Below are positions 10,231 through 23,000 of a stretch of DNA of 32,662 bases, in pieces. The notes under the pieces are model-generated. The model ran no database searches. It saw only the letters and a program-made list of their open reading frames with translations, and had not been told where the DNA came from. Every line of letters begins with the position of its first letter. Positions within the stretch are counted from its first letter, which is position 1. The stretch is from Cruorifilaria tuberocauda (taxonomy: Eukaryota > Nematoda > Chromadorea > Rhabditida > Onchocercidae), in the NCBI GenBank assembly GCA_013365365.1, contig JABVXU010000601.1, forward strand, positions 1 to 32,662, given 5' to 3'. The position numbers and the translations under genes are program-made.

Positions 10231-13200
10231 TTAACAGTCAGAGGCAGTACGTTTACGATTCACCTTATTTTGGCGGGCAGATATTATTGTGAAATCACCC
10301 ATTTCTGTTGGCATTATCAAACCATGATCATTCCTACGTTGCAGAAGTTCCAAATTCTGGAAAGAAGTTAATATTCCTTCCCATAGAATGTTACTTACAA
10401 AAATGATTTTAACTCCGTGCAACTCCCTATTGCTCCATAAATAGTACCTACAAGAAGCTGATTGGGAGAAAAAATTAGTGGCGGTTCCTCAGAAAACAAA
10501 AATAACCAAAGGATTTACATCAGTATGAAATTATTAATTGTGTAAAAATCAATTTCCCACGCAATATTTCATTTAAAAAAATTAACAAATAACTTTGCAA
10601 ATTTGAATGATCAAAATTACTAACGTTTTCATTACAGAGATGCAAAAGCACTGAGAACGCATTAATTGGACTGAGATCATCCGCTGTTCGTCCCGCTAAA
10701 TATGAAGGAAGTTGGGCCAAAACCGAAGAAAATGTATGCCGACCAGCCAGTCTAAAATGTTTTACTGTTACTTCAGCATGCCGCAGCTCGCATGTTGGAT
10801 CATCGTTCATCTCCTGAAACGACAAAAAAATACATATTTCAAATTTTCTAAAACTTCAACATGACAATGTTAAATGTCAGCTCGAGACAATGTACGACGT
10901 CATGGCATATGGAAAATGAACTAGACATAAAGATTCTTTGAAAGAAGTTCATGGTTCAAAAATCAAAATTTCTCATTAGTGACAAAGACTTAACTAAGTC
11001 ACCCGCCAAATCAAAAAGGAAAATGACCACCTCTTCTTCTCTCAATTGCAATTGTTCTTCCTCTCTACTGAGCTCGATTCGATCATTTTTATCATTCATA
11101 GCAAATGAATCTTGGTTAGAATCTTCGCTTACAATACTCAAATCATTCAAACCATCCAAAAAACCGAATCCTTGTTGCCGTGCGATGGATAGTTCCGCAT
11201 TCAAAGCATCAGCATCAAGCTTGAAAAATAATCGCATTCTACAGTTGCGAATAAAAACAAAAAAATTCCCTAAATGTTTAAATATAATTTTTTCTAATAA
11301 CCTAAACAATAAAACTAGTTAAAAAGCAATATTAAAACTTACCTTTGCATTTGATAATATGGTACCAATCGCTCGCTTTACCGCCGGTGCATTGATGCGC
11401 CGTTGCCTTACCGAATATTTCACACCAAAAATCTAAAAAAAAAGGAAAAAAATACCCTTACTTTATTTTCATATAAAAAGAATTTATTTTATATTAGAAA
11501 ACGAAACTTGACTCAGAATTCGCAATTCAGGATTAGGACCTGAATTATGAAAACTTAGATGAGGAAATATGTTATAATAACAATCATTATATCATTGAAC
11601 GTTATTCATAAGATGACGAATGCATAAAATCATGCGAAAATCAAGCACATGCCTCAGCTTCTTCTGCCCCTGAATCGGCATCAGAATACAAACTTTGAGT
11701 GGCTTTTAGTGTTGCTACATCATATGTCGCTACCAATGTCTGCAAAAAGCTCAGTTGTAATCACGAATCAATATATTTGAATACAGGAAAAATTCCAATT
11801 CCGAATCCAACTCAATCCTATTTTTGATTGACAATGCACGCTTTTATGACCTTTCGACCATTTAAAATAGTGCATGTATCAACAACATACCTGCCTTTAG
11901 ACATAGAATATGTTCTTAAACAAAAAAAGGGCAGATTATGCCATTAATCTACCAACGCCAACAAAATCTTTATCACTTATGATGGTATAAAAGAGTGTGA
12001 ATAGATCGTTCAATTACGACAAAAATGAACTTTTGTAATGATAGTGATAAGACATAACTTTGCTTCAGTAAAGATAATAAAATGGAATGTTTCTCACACT
12101 GTCATTATCGTCATTATCTTGAGCGGCAACTTCGCTAAACAGATCGTTATCGCCGTCCGGTACTTCACTAGCACACGGTACCGACATCGGCCGTTGTTCC
12201 GAACATACGTCATCGAAATAACCGTTAAAACACGACATATGTTCTTTAATTCTACAAATTTAAACTTCTATTTATAGCTTATTATGATTCAATTTATTAA
12301 AAACTTCGAACTTTCTCAAAAAACTAACGCTTCCTCAGGGTCCAAATCCTCTCTTATACTTTGTCGCAGTATTCGTGACAAGCATTCATCTTTAGCATCG
12401 ACTGGTGCTGACATAGCACGATTAAAGCGCACATTCTCCCATTCGCCCTAAACAAAGAAATGTTCAACACATCTTACACAGTTTTAAACATATTTTGATT
12501 TAAACGAAGAAAATACCGAAAAAACGTGTGCTAGACGACAAAACTGTTCGGGCTTATAAAAAAGATCAGCAGCGACCCGCGTCCGATGTATCTTCAACAC
12601 CTCATCTTCACGTTTGACAAGCACGGCTGGACGTTTTGTTTGTCTTTGCCGATCACGAATTACAGCAAGAGGCATATTATCGAAATCACCGATTTCGAAT
12701 TCTTCTCTTTCCTCCTCTTTCTTGGCCTAAAACATACTATATTATTGAAGTTTAATTTTTTCACACATCAAAAAAATGCCGATGCTCAACTGTCAAACAT
12801 AAAAACCTAAGCAAAATTCTTAAATAATATTAATCAGTTCTGGAATAGAGATCTCTTGAACTTGAACAATTTGCTAAATCACTGATGAACGCACTACTTC
12901 TAACCTACTAAAGTTAATAGATCAAAAAATCGGAAACAAGATCAAAGTTAATACTTGGTTAATCAAGTTAATAATTATAAGTAACCTGAAAGCTCCAAAA
13001 AATAGCAATATATATAAAATATATCAGAGAATGAAGCAATGAGCTTGCGGTTTCGTACTGCAAGTTTGCTTGAAACTTATCCACTATATCTAACCTGCAC
13101 ACAAAAAAAATGAGAAAAAATATGCGGCTGATTTGAGAAAACTTAGAAAAAAGTATAAAATAACATACCTTTTTTCGTTCAACTTTATCTAGTTTCATCG

Positions 13201-16200
13201 TTGTCTTCCCTTTTACAGCTCCAACAACTTCTGAAAAAAATGCCTAACGTATAATTTCATTTTTGCAATATTATTCAATTAGGATGAACTGAAACTTTTT
13301 TAAACCCATAAAATAAATGGCTAACACTGAAAACCTTACTACTCACCTCCTTTATCAAGCTTTCTTTTTTTCCAGTGTGTTTCATCGTTTACTATTGAAT
13401 AAGCCATAATTGCAACTCGTCTTTCGTCAACAAAATGAAGATCTCCATACGCTGAAGCTGCATCAGTACGTTCGATTCTAATGCTATTCTCCATTCGCAT
13501 ACTTTCCAACTTTTCCGAAAATCCTGTCTTCAACAATACAAATTGCAATTAGAAAATATTTAGATTACAAAATCCATACTTCATTAGCTCTTCTGGACCA
13601 AAAACTTTATTTCATCACAGAAAAAAAAAGGATGGCGTACCTGCTTAGATGCGAGCGATCGAACATCATCGGTGACCGAACGGAAATCACCCACACGCGA
13701 TGATGCCACTTCTGGATCTATATCAGTATCATTGCCAAAAGTTGCACTGAAGCCATCTGCATCTATTTCGGAATCAACATCATCCATACGACTTGGTATC
13801 GTTAGACGATCGTTAACTGATTCTGATGGTGCTACCGATCTTGACTGCTCTTTAGAAATAGTACTTTCACGTTCCCAAGCAATTTGTATCTCTGGCCTTC
13901 GTATTCTGTCAAGAGAGTAAAATTTCATAATACATATGATATCTACAATTTCACATACATAAAATTTAAACGAATGTGTCAACAAAATAAAAGATTGAAA
14001 AGTATTATACAGTTTAATACTATAGTAGCATTATACAGTTTAATAACATATGACTGCTCACTGATAAGAAAAACGCATTTTGAAACATACGGTGTTGCAA
14101 TTGGAATTTGTGCGATTTTCCGTCCAAAATCATCGCCTTTTTTTTTAAACAAACTTTCACCCCGACCAATTCGAAAAGTATCCAGTACTCCTGCCAACGC
14201 TTTTTGATCATCACCTGTCATTTTAATAGTGTCACGTGGAACTTCAATTTCAATTATGCTGCGGAAGACGGGTAAACTGCCGAGCACGTTATCATCCTAA
14301 AAGCAAATCGTTATAACATCAAAAAAAAGCAGATTTACTGAAAATTCTTGGTAAAAACAAGAAATGACAGTGTGCAGAGAAAAGAAACCTCAGCAGATAA
14401 ATGTTCAGCTGATCGCGCGAAAAAGTAGTTGAATGTAGGGTGTTCCCCAGATAATGATTTCAGGGCTTTCGCTCGAGCTTCATTACTCATTGCGTCCCAC
14501 CTTTAAAAGTGGATTATTTAACTTAAAATTTTCGGCAAATCATTATAAACAAACAAATAAGTAGAAAAAAACAGCGACCATTCCAGTTCTCCCGTTATAA
14601 ATCGTTAAATAGTTTTGTTTAGTATATTTAGTGGTTACTACAGTTCCACGCTCATACAATTCCACAGAGATATCGCAACTAAAGACAAATTAAGAGAATA
14701 TCTCCAATTATTTGAAGTCCAGGAATATCTACATATTTTAACTCTACCCCAATCATATTTATACATGGATTTTTATAAGGAATATAAATGGTCAAAGCCG
14801 ATAAATTTTTATGTAATTATTTATGTCTTATGGCATAAAATGGTTAAATTAATTAATTCATAACCTCATCTTGCATATTTTCCAACACATTGATTCTTCG
14901 AATGGCTCCAGTTCATCAGCTATTGGCGCATACGTTAAACCACTTTTTGTATCCGCGATTCTGTTAATATACGATTTTTTCGCTGGAATCATGGCTTGCC
15001 GAATAAAACTTCGTCGAATGAATGGATCCACATCACGCAAGGAATGCGCCTAAAAGCAGCTAAAGTGACTTAACAGACCTCGTCGAATATAATCAGACTT
15101 CTTTTTTTTGACCGTCCAACACATTTTAATGAGGCAATTAGATCAAAAAAATTCTAACAAAACAAAGAATTAGTTATGAAAAAAACCAATAAAGCGATGA
15201 ACTGCACGGAATTCATGCCAAGATTCTTTTCGTATTGTCTTCTCCAGCGAAACAGTTCTTTACCATCACTTTCAAGAAGTGTTTCCTCCAATACAGTTTC
15301 CACACTTTTCTGAATTGAATGCATGCTACTAGTACTTGCTGTTGCATCCATAAAGGTTGTTTCCTGACTGATACTTGTATTCTGCAAAACCTGTCGATTG
15401 CATTCCAAATATGCATACTAAAATCTCTGAAGCGCAAGACAAATAAAAAATTATAAATAAGTTTTTTAAAGACTTTAAGACGTCCAAAATTCGATTTGTT
15501 AAAATTAACCGAAGAAACTTTCCAAAATCAATATCGTAGAATACATACTCGTGATAATGTCGACATATGTTCATCGTTCTGAAAGCTACTCAAGACGCCA
15601 GTAACATTTGACGGCGCAAGTCTTTCGGCGTCTTCGATACTTTCTAAAATATCGATCTTTTTTTTCTGTTGTTTCAGAATGCAACGTATTTTCATTAAGT
15701 TTTCTTTTATATATCAACAGCAGTGATCACTAATAAAGCATGGAAGGCGCAAAAGTTCGGAACGCAAAAACGCGAGAATTCATAAATAACATTTTCAGAC
15801 ACTAAGTATCAAAAAAAGAATTCATCACTTCTTTGTACACAATAAATGACAGTAAAAATTTGATCAAAAATCGATGGAAAAAGATTTTAATTTTTGAAAA
15901 AAAACGAACTCCAAATTTCGTGTAAATCTTCGCCTTCAATTTTCTCATTCCATGGGTCACGAATACATCGACAATTATTGTGCAACATGTAACGACGCCC
16001 ACATTTGCTTGTAACAGCGTTTTGCATCAAAAGACCACTTGATGATCCTTCATCAAAGTTGTGCGTTGCCTTACTATACAAGTGACTACAGAATTCGGCA
16101 CCCGTTTCAGTGTCATTTAGTTCTGATGAATCATACACAACCATTGGCACCTTAATGATATATTAATGATTAAAATCGCTTCTAATAAATTCCATAATTT

Positions 16201-17969
16201 TTAGTTGATTGTAATGCGTCCATCCTAACCTGTCATCATGGATATCGGAAAAAGAAACTTCGTGCTTCCTAGTAAAAATTTTAATGTTGCAAATGAATAT
16301 ATGATCATGTATGCTAGTGTAATAAACATTTAAGTAAAGAACCGTCGAAAAAGATTTAAATATCAGAGAAAAAACAAAATAGTAACGCTAATGTTGAATG
16401 TGAAGTGTGAAGAACTGTGAAGAAAATTATGTATTGCATTATCCAAAAATGGGATGGGGAAACTGATGACAACCATTTTTATATCAAACAGTAATTAAAC
16501 TATCAATGCAAATTAACAGAACTGTCAATTTGTATTGCGGGAATTCAAACATGAGATATTCATTTTCTTAGGAAAATCATTACCTTTGCTCTTCTCTTTA
16601 TACAATTTTCGTGAGATTTATCATATCTGTTCAAGAATTTCTTCACAATCTCACTAGCTTCTAATGTTATTTGCTCCTCGTCTGTTACGGAAGATGAATC
16701 ATCAATGTAGATCGGGAGATCATCTGCATCATAGACATCATTCTTTTTAGTTGGATCATCTTCAAAATCGCCATCAGAATCACTATTTCTTTCATCCAGT
16801 CCTTTCTTTTTTCCCTTATTCTTATCTTCCTGAAAGGATAATTGTTTCATAAAGTAGAAATAAGAGAATTCTACTACTAATAGTGCTGAAAAAAAAGCAG
16901 GAAAAATACCTTCTTATCGGCACTTTCTTCATTATCCGAATTTATCCCTCCATCATCATTGCCGTCTCCATCAGGTGAAGTATCCTTCTTACCACCTTTA
17001 TTGTTATCAAATTGAGATTCTGGAAAATCTTACTTTTAAAGAGAAATCATTTTTATGTAAAAAAAAGTTTAAATAAAATTAACTTACTATCTCCTAGCTT
17101 TGATCGAACATCGTATGCTTCTGAATGTGTAGCATCCACACGAAAGGAATAAATTCGAGCACTTGCATCTAGTAATGATCCAGCTTGCTAAAAATTTTTA
17201 AATATTCCAGCTTCAATGATTCTGAAAAAATTGTTTAAATGAGAAAACAGAATTAATCTGGAAATTTGACACCTACATATAAGGGTTCTTTTTCAACAAC
17301 ACTCGGTAATCTATCGATAAGATCTTCCTGGAAAGCACGTGCTGCCAATTGCTTAGCTTTTGTAACAGCAATTTTCATCGCTTCCAGTAAACGTTCATCT
17401 TTCACTGGATTTTCTAAAATCCCAGCAACTTACTTGAGACCATATAAAATAAACTTTAAAAAAAGGAAGGAGGAACGAAAATTTAACTAATGGTTTGATG
17501 TAATAAAAAGCCAGTTCCAAATATCAAAAATTTAAGAAATTTGAAACTTTTATATCAAAAACCTTCTGAATTTAAAAAGAAGCTTAACGATGTATTATTA
17601 ATGGGCTATACCTTTCTCATGAGATCTGGCATTCATATCCATTAAAATCTTTTGCCGTTCCTCATCCTCGTCCTTCTGCGTTCGCAGTACCGCTGATATA
17701 CGACGTGAACCACGTCGACTATCTTTTTCCAAAGCATCAAATGTTCTATCGACCTTCATAAGAAAAAGGAAGTTTAAACATTCGAAATTCACAGAATTTT
17801 CAGTTAACTCAATTAATAAGTCTAAATAAGTAAGAAATTCATTATCAAAATGTAAAATTAAATTCAATTATCAAAATGTAAATTATCAGCATCGATGACT
17901 ATCTGAAGAATAGCTTACTTCACTGTTCAAATCATCGTCGTCAACGTTACGTATTCGACGTCTTGGCAT
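10231..17969 (-). CDS. dpy-26: Condensin I kleisin subunit CAP-H/Barren, DPY-26-like (about 24 exons)
   Basis: Kleisin that bridges the SMC2/SMC4 heads and carries the HEAT subunits of condensin in the nucleus; in C. elegans the ortholog DPY-26 also serves the dosage compensation complex. Exons, 5' to 3': 17969-17919, 17753-17612, 17413-17277, 17187-17088, 17019-16910, 16829-16584, 16150-15910, tentative 15801-15764, 15665-15549, 15417-15187, 15049-14865, 14500-14389, 14296-14091, 13905-13641, 13527-13347, 13230-13169, 12726-12517, 12447-12329, 12251-12098, 11739-11653, 11432-11343, 11219-11031, 10813-10625, 10356-10231; 3,588 nt, 1,195 residues. CAP-H landmarks are LLDASARIYSFRVDA (exon 4, SMC-contacting N-terminal part), FDEGSSSG (residues 294-301), FEIGDF (818-823), LFYKPEQFCRL (863-873), VKYSVRQRRI (exon 11432-11343) and the C-terminal INAFSVLLHLCNEN. 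Vertebrate CAP-H is about 740 residues; the extra length is mostly residues 356-727. CAP-H2 was considered and fits worse. The joint between 15910 and 15665 is uncertain. Confidence 0.9.
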
Positions 17970-18048
17970 CGTTTTTATTATTAAAAAATAAGTTACGAAA
18001 GATGATCAAAAATAAATTATACCCTGATAAGCTCCGTAATTATGAAAA

Positions 18049-18051
18049 TCT
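18049..18051 (-). promoter_or_regulatory. 5' splice acceptor of the CAP-H transcript (trans-splice or 5' UTR intron)
   Basis: On the minus strand TTTTATTTCAG ends at 18050, 80 bases upstream of the ATG at 17969, and no AG acceptor lies closer. It matches the nematode acceptor consensus very well. It is probably where a spliced leader is added, but a cis-spliced 5' UTR intron is equally possible from sequence alone. Confidence 0.5.
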
Positions 18052-20060
18052 GAAATAAAACTTAATTTCATGTTCACATCAAAATGAAGCAAATACGACC
18101 ATAAAAATCGCAGAAATGAATGATATTAATAAAGGGCAAACTCTTTATAAGACTGTGAAGTAATTTTCAGTTTTCAGAGCAAAGCTAAATAAAATTTAAT
18201 GTATTAAAAACCAATTTAAATATTAGTTATTCTATGATATATGTAAGACCAGTAGCAATGTAATTTTTTCCATTTGCATATTTCTTTATTTCAGTTCGAG
18301 TGACTCTAAGATTATTCGTTTTGCAACATAAATTCATATAAACATCGTATCATCCATTTAATTTTCTTTTTTATTTTCTTGTTTTTTTCATATATTAAAT
18401 TATGCTAAAATTTCATGTGTGTAGTAATTTCAATTTTTCCTATGTTCAAAAATTCACTTTAGACATCTAACGTCCTCCTTCCTGAAATGTTTTCAGGCTT
18501 CCAGAACTTTTCCGAATTGCTTCCGGATCCTAACTCTTTCCTAACGCATAATGTAACTTTTATTTCATACAATTCTGTCTGATTTTGCTTACTTTCACTT
18601 CGAACTATTAATTCACTCCTTCAGAATCATCCCGGATAACTAAACTTCCCATTTCCGCACTCAAACAAAAAAACATCAGCAAACCAGAAAGTTTCCCAGC
18701 GATCTATCGATCATCTGTCGTTCGTTCGGTATGCAACAATCTCATCCCATCAGGAGTAAATTCCCGGCGTATGACGTACGTCATTTTGCAAGTTGCCACG
18801 TCATGCGATTACTTCATAGGATTAGGGTTATACTCTGCAAAGCTTAATTTAATAAGATTTCCGTTTGATTAATATTCTTAATATTCTATATGTTGTAATT
18901 TGGTAAGATTTTCAGCGTTCAGGTAAAAATAATACGAGAGTTTCTAGGATTCAGGTAAAAACAATAAAAGAGTTAAGAAGTTCGAGGAAATGAATATTGT
19001 GATGTCGATTTGATGGAATAAATTTTTACGTGATATAATTGTTAATTCTTGTTTCATGCAATAGAATAGAAAATTTGAAATGCTTAGACATTGTTGCTGC
19101 AAAAGAGACAGTAGAAATTAATAATATGAAAAAGGAATTAGAATAACTGTAGAATAAAACGGGTAGATATAACATAAGGGATGAGAAGTTAGTAATGGAA
19201 TTGCTAAAATAGAATGTGTTAGAGATGAAAACGAAAGCTAAATAATTATGCACTAAAAATTTATAAATATTTCCTGAAATAGAAGGAAATATTTATAAAA
19301 TTTAATTAAATGGAAATTTTAAATGTAGTTTAAAATGTTACGTAAATCTTTAAGATGTTTTTTCTATCTGAATTTCTTTTCGTATAATATATTAATTGCG
19401 TGAATTAACAAACTGTATTTCGCTTGTAGATTCTTTTGTCATGCTAATTGCGCCAGTTTTAATGTTGCGTCAACAATGTGCTGCTCAATGTCAAAAATTA
19501 CAATGTCAATCACTTGGTTTCACGTTATATTGATATAGTAGGTTCTGTATTATGTTACTTACAAAAAAATTTATATTGAGTATTAATTGACATGCTTTAT
19601 ATTCTGTTAACTGCATCAGTTTCGTATTATTCATTAATTAATTGAGCTTATAAGGAATGCCGATATACGTTTATTACTTGAATCATCTTATTACATATGG
19701 GTGAATATTGATTTTTTCTTCGATATGGGCCATAATAACTGTGTTTTCGAATTATCTTTACGGAAAATTTTAAACTCAAAAATGGTAATAGTAATACTTG
19801 GAGGAGAGTATGACGTTTTTAATATGCAAAATTTTTATCCTAGCGTTTGCAAGAACATTCGTCTTCTATATGTCTCTCATAAAAGTTCATGCAAATGATT
19901 CATGACGTCATCTTCTAATCGGTTTACAATATCATTTTTATATTTACTGTTTTCATCAAAGATTTTTTGGATTGCATACAATAGATCAAAATTACTGGTT
20001 ACCGGTTTCTGACCAACTCGGATATTATTCCTTTCTTTGTTTTCGGATACTGCATAGCTT
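18052..20060. other. Divergent intergenic region between CAP-H and ERLEC1
   Basis: About 2 kb without a supportable gene. It contains the less AT-rich patch at 18470-18800, a short tandem duplication of TTCAGGTAAAAAYAATA at about 18917 and 18950, and a stop-interrupted coding-like tract at 19070-19250. Both promoters, and any ERLEC1 outron, should be here. Confidence 0.6.
18771..18803. promoter_or_regulatory. CRE-like palindrome and UPRE-like site in the divergent promoter region
   Basis: ATGACGTACGTCAT at 18771-18784 is a perfect 14-bp palindrome made of two TGACGT half sites. Twelve bases on, CCACGTCA at 18796-18803 is the reverse complement of TGACGTGG, the core bound by XBP1/ATF6-type bZIP factors. 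Both lie in a locally less AT-rich patch (about 18470-18800), about 0.8 kb upstream of the CAP-H start and 1.3 kb upstream of ERLEC1. Promoter function is inferred. Confidence 0.45.
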
Positions 20061-20071
20061 TCTTTTTTAGG
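20061..20071 (+). promoter_or_regulatory. Likely spliced-leader acceptor of ERLEC1
   Basis: TCTTTTTTAG ends at 20070, leaving one base before the ATG at 20072. An acceptor this close to the start, with no upstream coding exon needed, is the standard layout for nematode trans-splicing. It supports this start and the signal-peptide reading. Confidence 0.6.
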
Positions 20072-23000
20072 ATGTCATCTGTGAAAGTCATTACATATCT
20101 AATATTGCTATTTCAACAAGGTATCCAGCAATGTTTAACTTATAAAGCAGTCGATGAATCAGTTTTGTTTAGGTTCGACATTTGCAATGAATTATTTTCT
20201 AAATAATTCGATTATTTAGATAAATTTTCTAAATAATTAAACGTTTGTTTTATGACAGTTTATTGAATTATTGTCGGTTTATATTCGATATGAGAGGTTT
20301 TTTTAGATGTATTTTTTAGATGTGCATGATTTAGCAGGTAAATTGATTGAACCACAAATGAGTAATATAATTGAGAGTTAAAATCATTATATGGAGATAT
20401 ATCTGTAAAATATGCACACCAAATTCATCTGTGAAATAGTGGCATCCGGAATATATCTATAAGATAGTATACCTGAGTTAATGCATGACACAAGATAATT
20501 TTGTGATCATTATAAAATGCTAGTGTAAGTTTATTTGGTGAATAGATTGAATTATTCACTGAATATTTTTATTCGTAAATATTAAATGAGATATTCAGGA
20601 TTAACTGGAAAGACAAATCGGCAACACCAACGTACCTTGTTGACATCAAAGATGATTGGTTGACAAATCAACCGTACCTGCATATAACGAGTGGTAATGA
20701 TGAAAAGTATCTATGTACACTACCACTCATCCCAACTCAAGTTTGTGTCTCTCTCCATTCTATATCTTTCATTACTATGAGCATTTTAAAAAGAATCAAG
20801 TTTTAAAAGGATTAAAAAAAAGAAATGTCCAATCTTTTTCCAAAATTAAAACTGAAATTTCGGACTTAAATTTTTTTAAGTGCTTAATTTTTAGCTGTTG
20901 CGTATCTCCGTAACTACAATTACTTGATAATTCTTAAATCTGCTTGATATTATAATTTGCAAATGTTTTAGAGTAAGATGTAATATGAGATGAGGTGGAA
21001 ACTTTAGGAATCTTATCATTTTTTCTTTTGCTAATATCGGAGTATTTTCGTTATTTTTGTACTTTCATGGAATGTTTACTTTAAAAACCTTAATCACTAG
21101 ATAACAAGCATAATAGTACATTTTTTTTCGTTTTCAGAGTGAGCAAGCAGTGCAATCATATGTGGGACCATCACCAGCTGAACTTATTCAATCATTATAT
21201 GATAATAGAGTATGTTCATATTGGTTGGATGTATATTGGACATATGAATTATGCCATGGACGTTATATTATGCAATATCATGATAATAGAGAAACACAAA
21301 GAAATGCTAGAAGTGAATATTATTTAGGGAATTATGGTCGCGAACAGTCCAAATTGGTATCATTTTCTTAATTATTTTTGTTTAGTCACTATGATCGGTT
21401 TTTCATTTCTCATTAAGTGTAAATTTAGTGATTGTGATTAGAGTTGCCTGATATCGCCAAGTGATAAACGACATTTAATACTAACTCATCTCTCACATTG
21501 CTAATAAGGTAGCATGACATTCTTTTTATATTCATAACAATTCAAGTATATGGACATACGTATTGTTTATATCAGATAAAATGATTTATTTTAGAAGATG
21601 CGAACGCATATATCAATTTTATCTTTCTAGAAATCAATCTATTTGTATTGAGTACACTGTTTTAGGTTTATTTATTATATTTGAAGTTTAAAACAAATAT
21701 GTTCTTATTGTATTTTTTTTTCGTTTTTTAGGATGATAAGAATTTCGATGAAATGAATCCACCAAAACGTAAAATTGATAACAAAGTGCAGCCATATTAT
21801 CCAGTTACTTACAGACTGGGAACCGTTTGTGACTTGACCGGAAAACCAAGGAGTACAGTTGTTATATATGCCTGTGATCTGGTCTGTATACTCATATGTG
21901 AAAATTTCAGAAGAACAATGAGAACTTTTTGAAATTGCGTTCTAACATACTGGAATCTTATTTTCTTTTTTACCACTTTTGAACTTAATCTAGATCACTT
22001 TTCCAGATCATAACAGCTGTAACCAAAAATTATCTCAAGATGCAGACAATTCTATTTGATGGATATTTTAATTTTTAAACATTTTCAGGATGCCAGGGAT
22101 CAGATATATTCCTTTGCTGAAACAGCTTCTTGTACTTATGAAATGATTGTATTTACTAAACAGTTATGCTCTCATCCATCTTTTCGACCATTGCCTAATA
22201 TTGATCACGAAATTGTTTGTTATTCGAAGGATCCACATAAGGAGTATCCGAAGCCGAAACAGCTTCTTCAATTAGAGAAGGAAACTGAAACAACACTGGA
22301 AAGAGTAATTTTGACTGGAAATCATTCTTAAATTTCGAATTTAAATATTCTTGCTTGTTTAACTTAAAGTTATTCATTCCAGTGCTTTTCCGGGTGAAAT
22401 TAAATGCCCCTTGTTATTAGGTTTGGTGATATTATTGGCTTTTTATCCTCTGTATAACTGAATCATATTCTTCCAGGAATATAAATCAACTCTTCAATTT
22501 GAAAACGTTTCTGTAAATGACATTAATGAAGAAAGCGAAGAAAACGAAGATTATGACGATCAGTTGGATACCACAATTATTATAGCCAAGCAAGTTCCAC
22601 CAAAATCTGGCAACTCACAGCATAGTATGTTTACTTTGTTAATAATAATCTTCTAGTCGGAGAAACAGAATGTGTAACTGTTTCCTCAAAACTTTTATAA
22701 TTTATATCATATATTAATATCCCGTTTATTGATCTTTTCCACTTTTATCTTTTTGTCGCTACTTTTTCAGCACCCTCAACAACTGCTGTGGAAAAGCCGC
22801 AAATCGATATGGATAGTTTGCTTCAAGAAAATAGATATTTGCTAAGTGGAAAACACTGTTTGTATGGTGGTGGAATGGGATGGTGGAAATATGAATTTTG
22901 TTTCGGGAAAAGTGTAATCTGATCAATATATTAGAAATTTTACTTTGATAATTCTACAAAAAATATGACATTTAGTATGTAACTTGCAAGTAAAATTAAT

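Noticed and set aside
10951..11322. 123-codon plus-strand open frame
   Set aside because: Antisense shadow of the CAP-H exon 11219-11031.
15549..15695. A separate gene starting at the ATG at 15695 that encodes the CAP-H insert
   Set aside because: Downstream phases run unbroken into unmistakable CAP-H C-terminal exons, so one gene is simpler; kept only as an alternative transcript idea.
18826..18835. TTAGGG-like bases in GATTAGGGTTA
   Set aside because: A single copy, and the nematode telomere unit is TTAGGC, so not an internal telomere.
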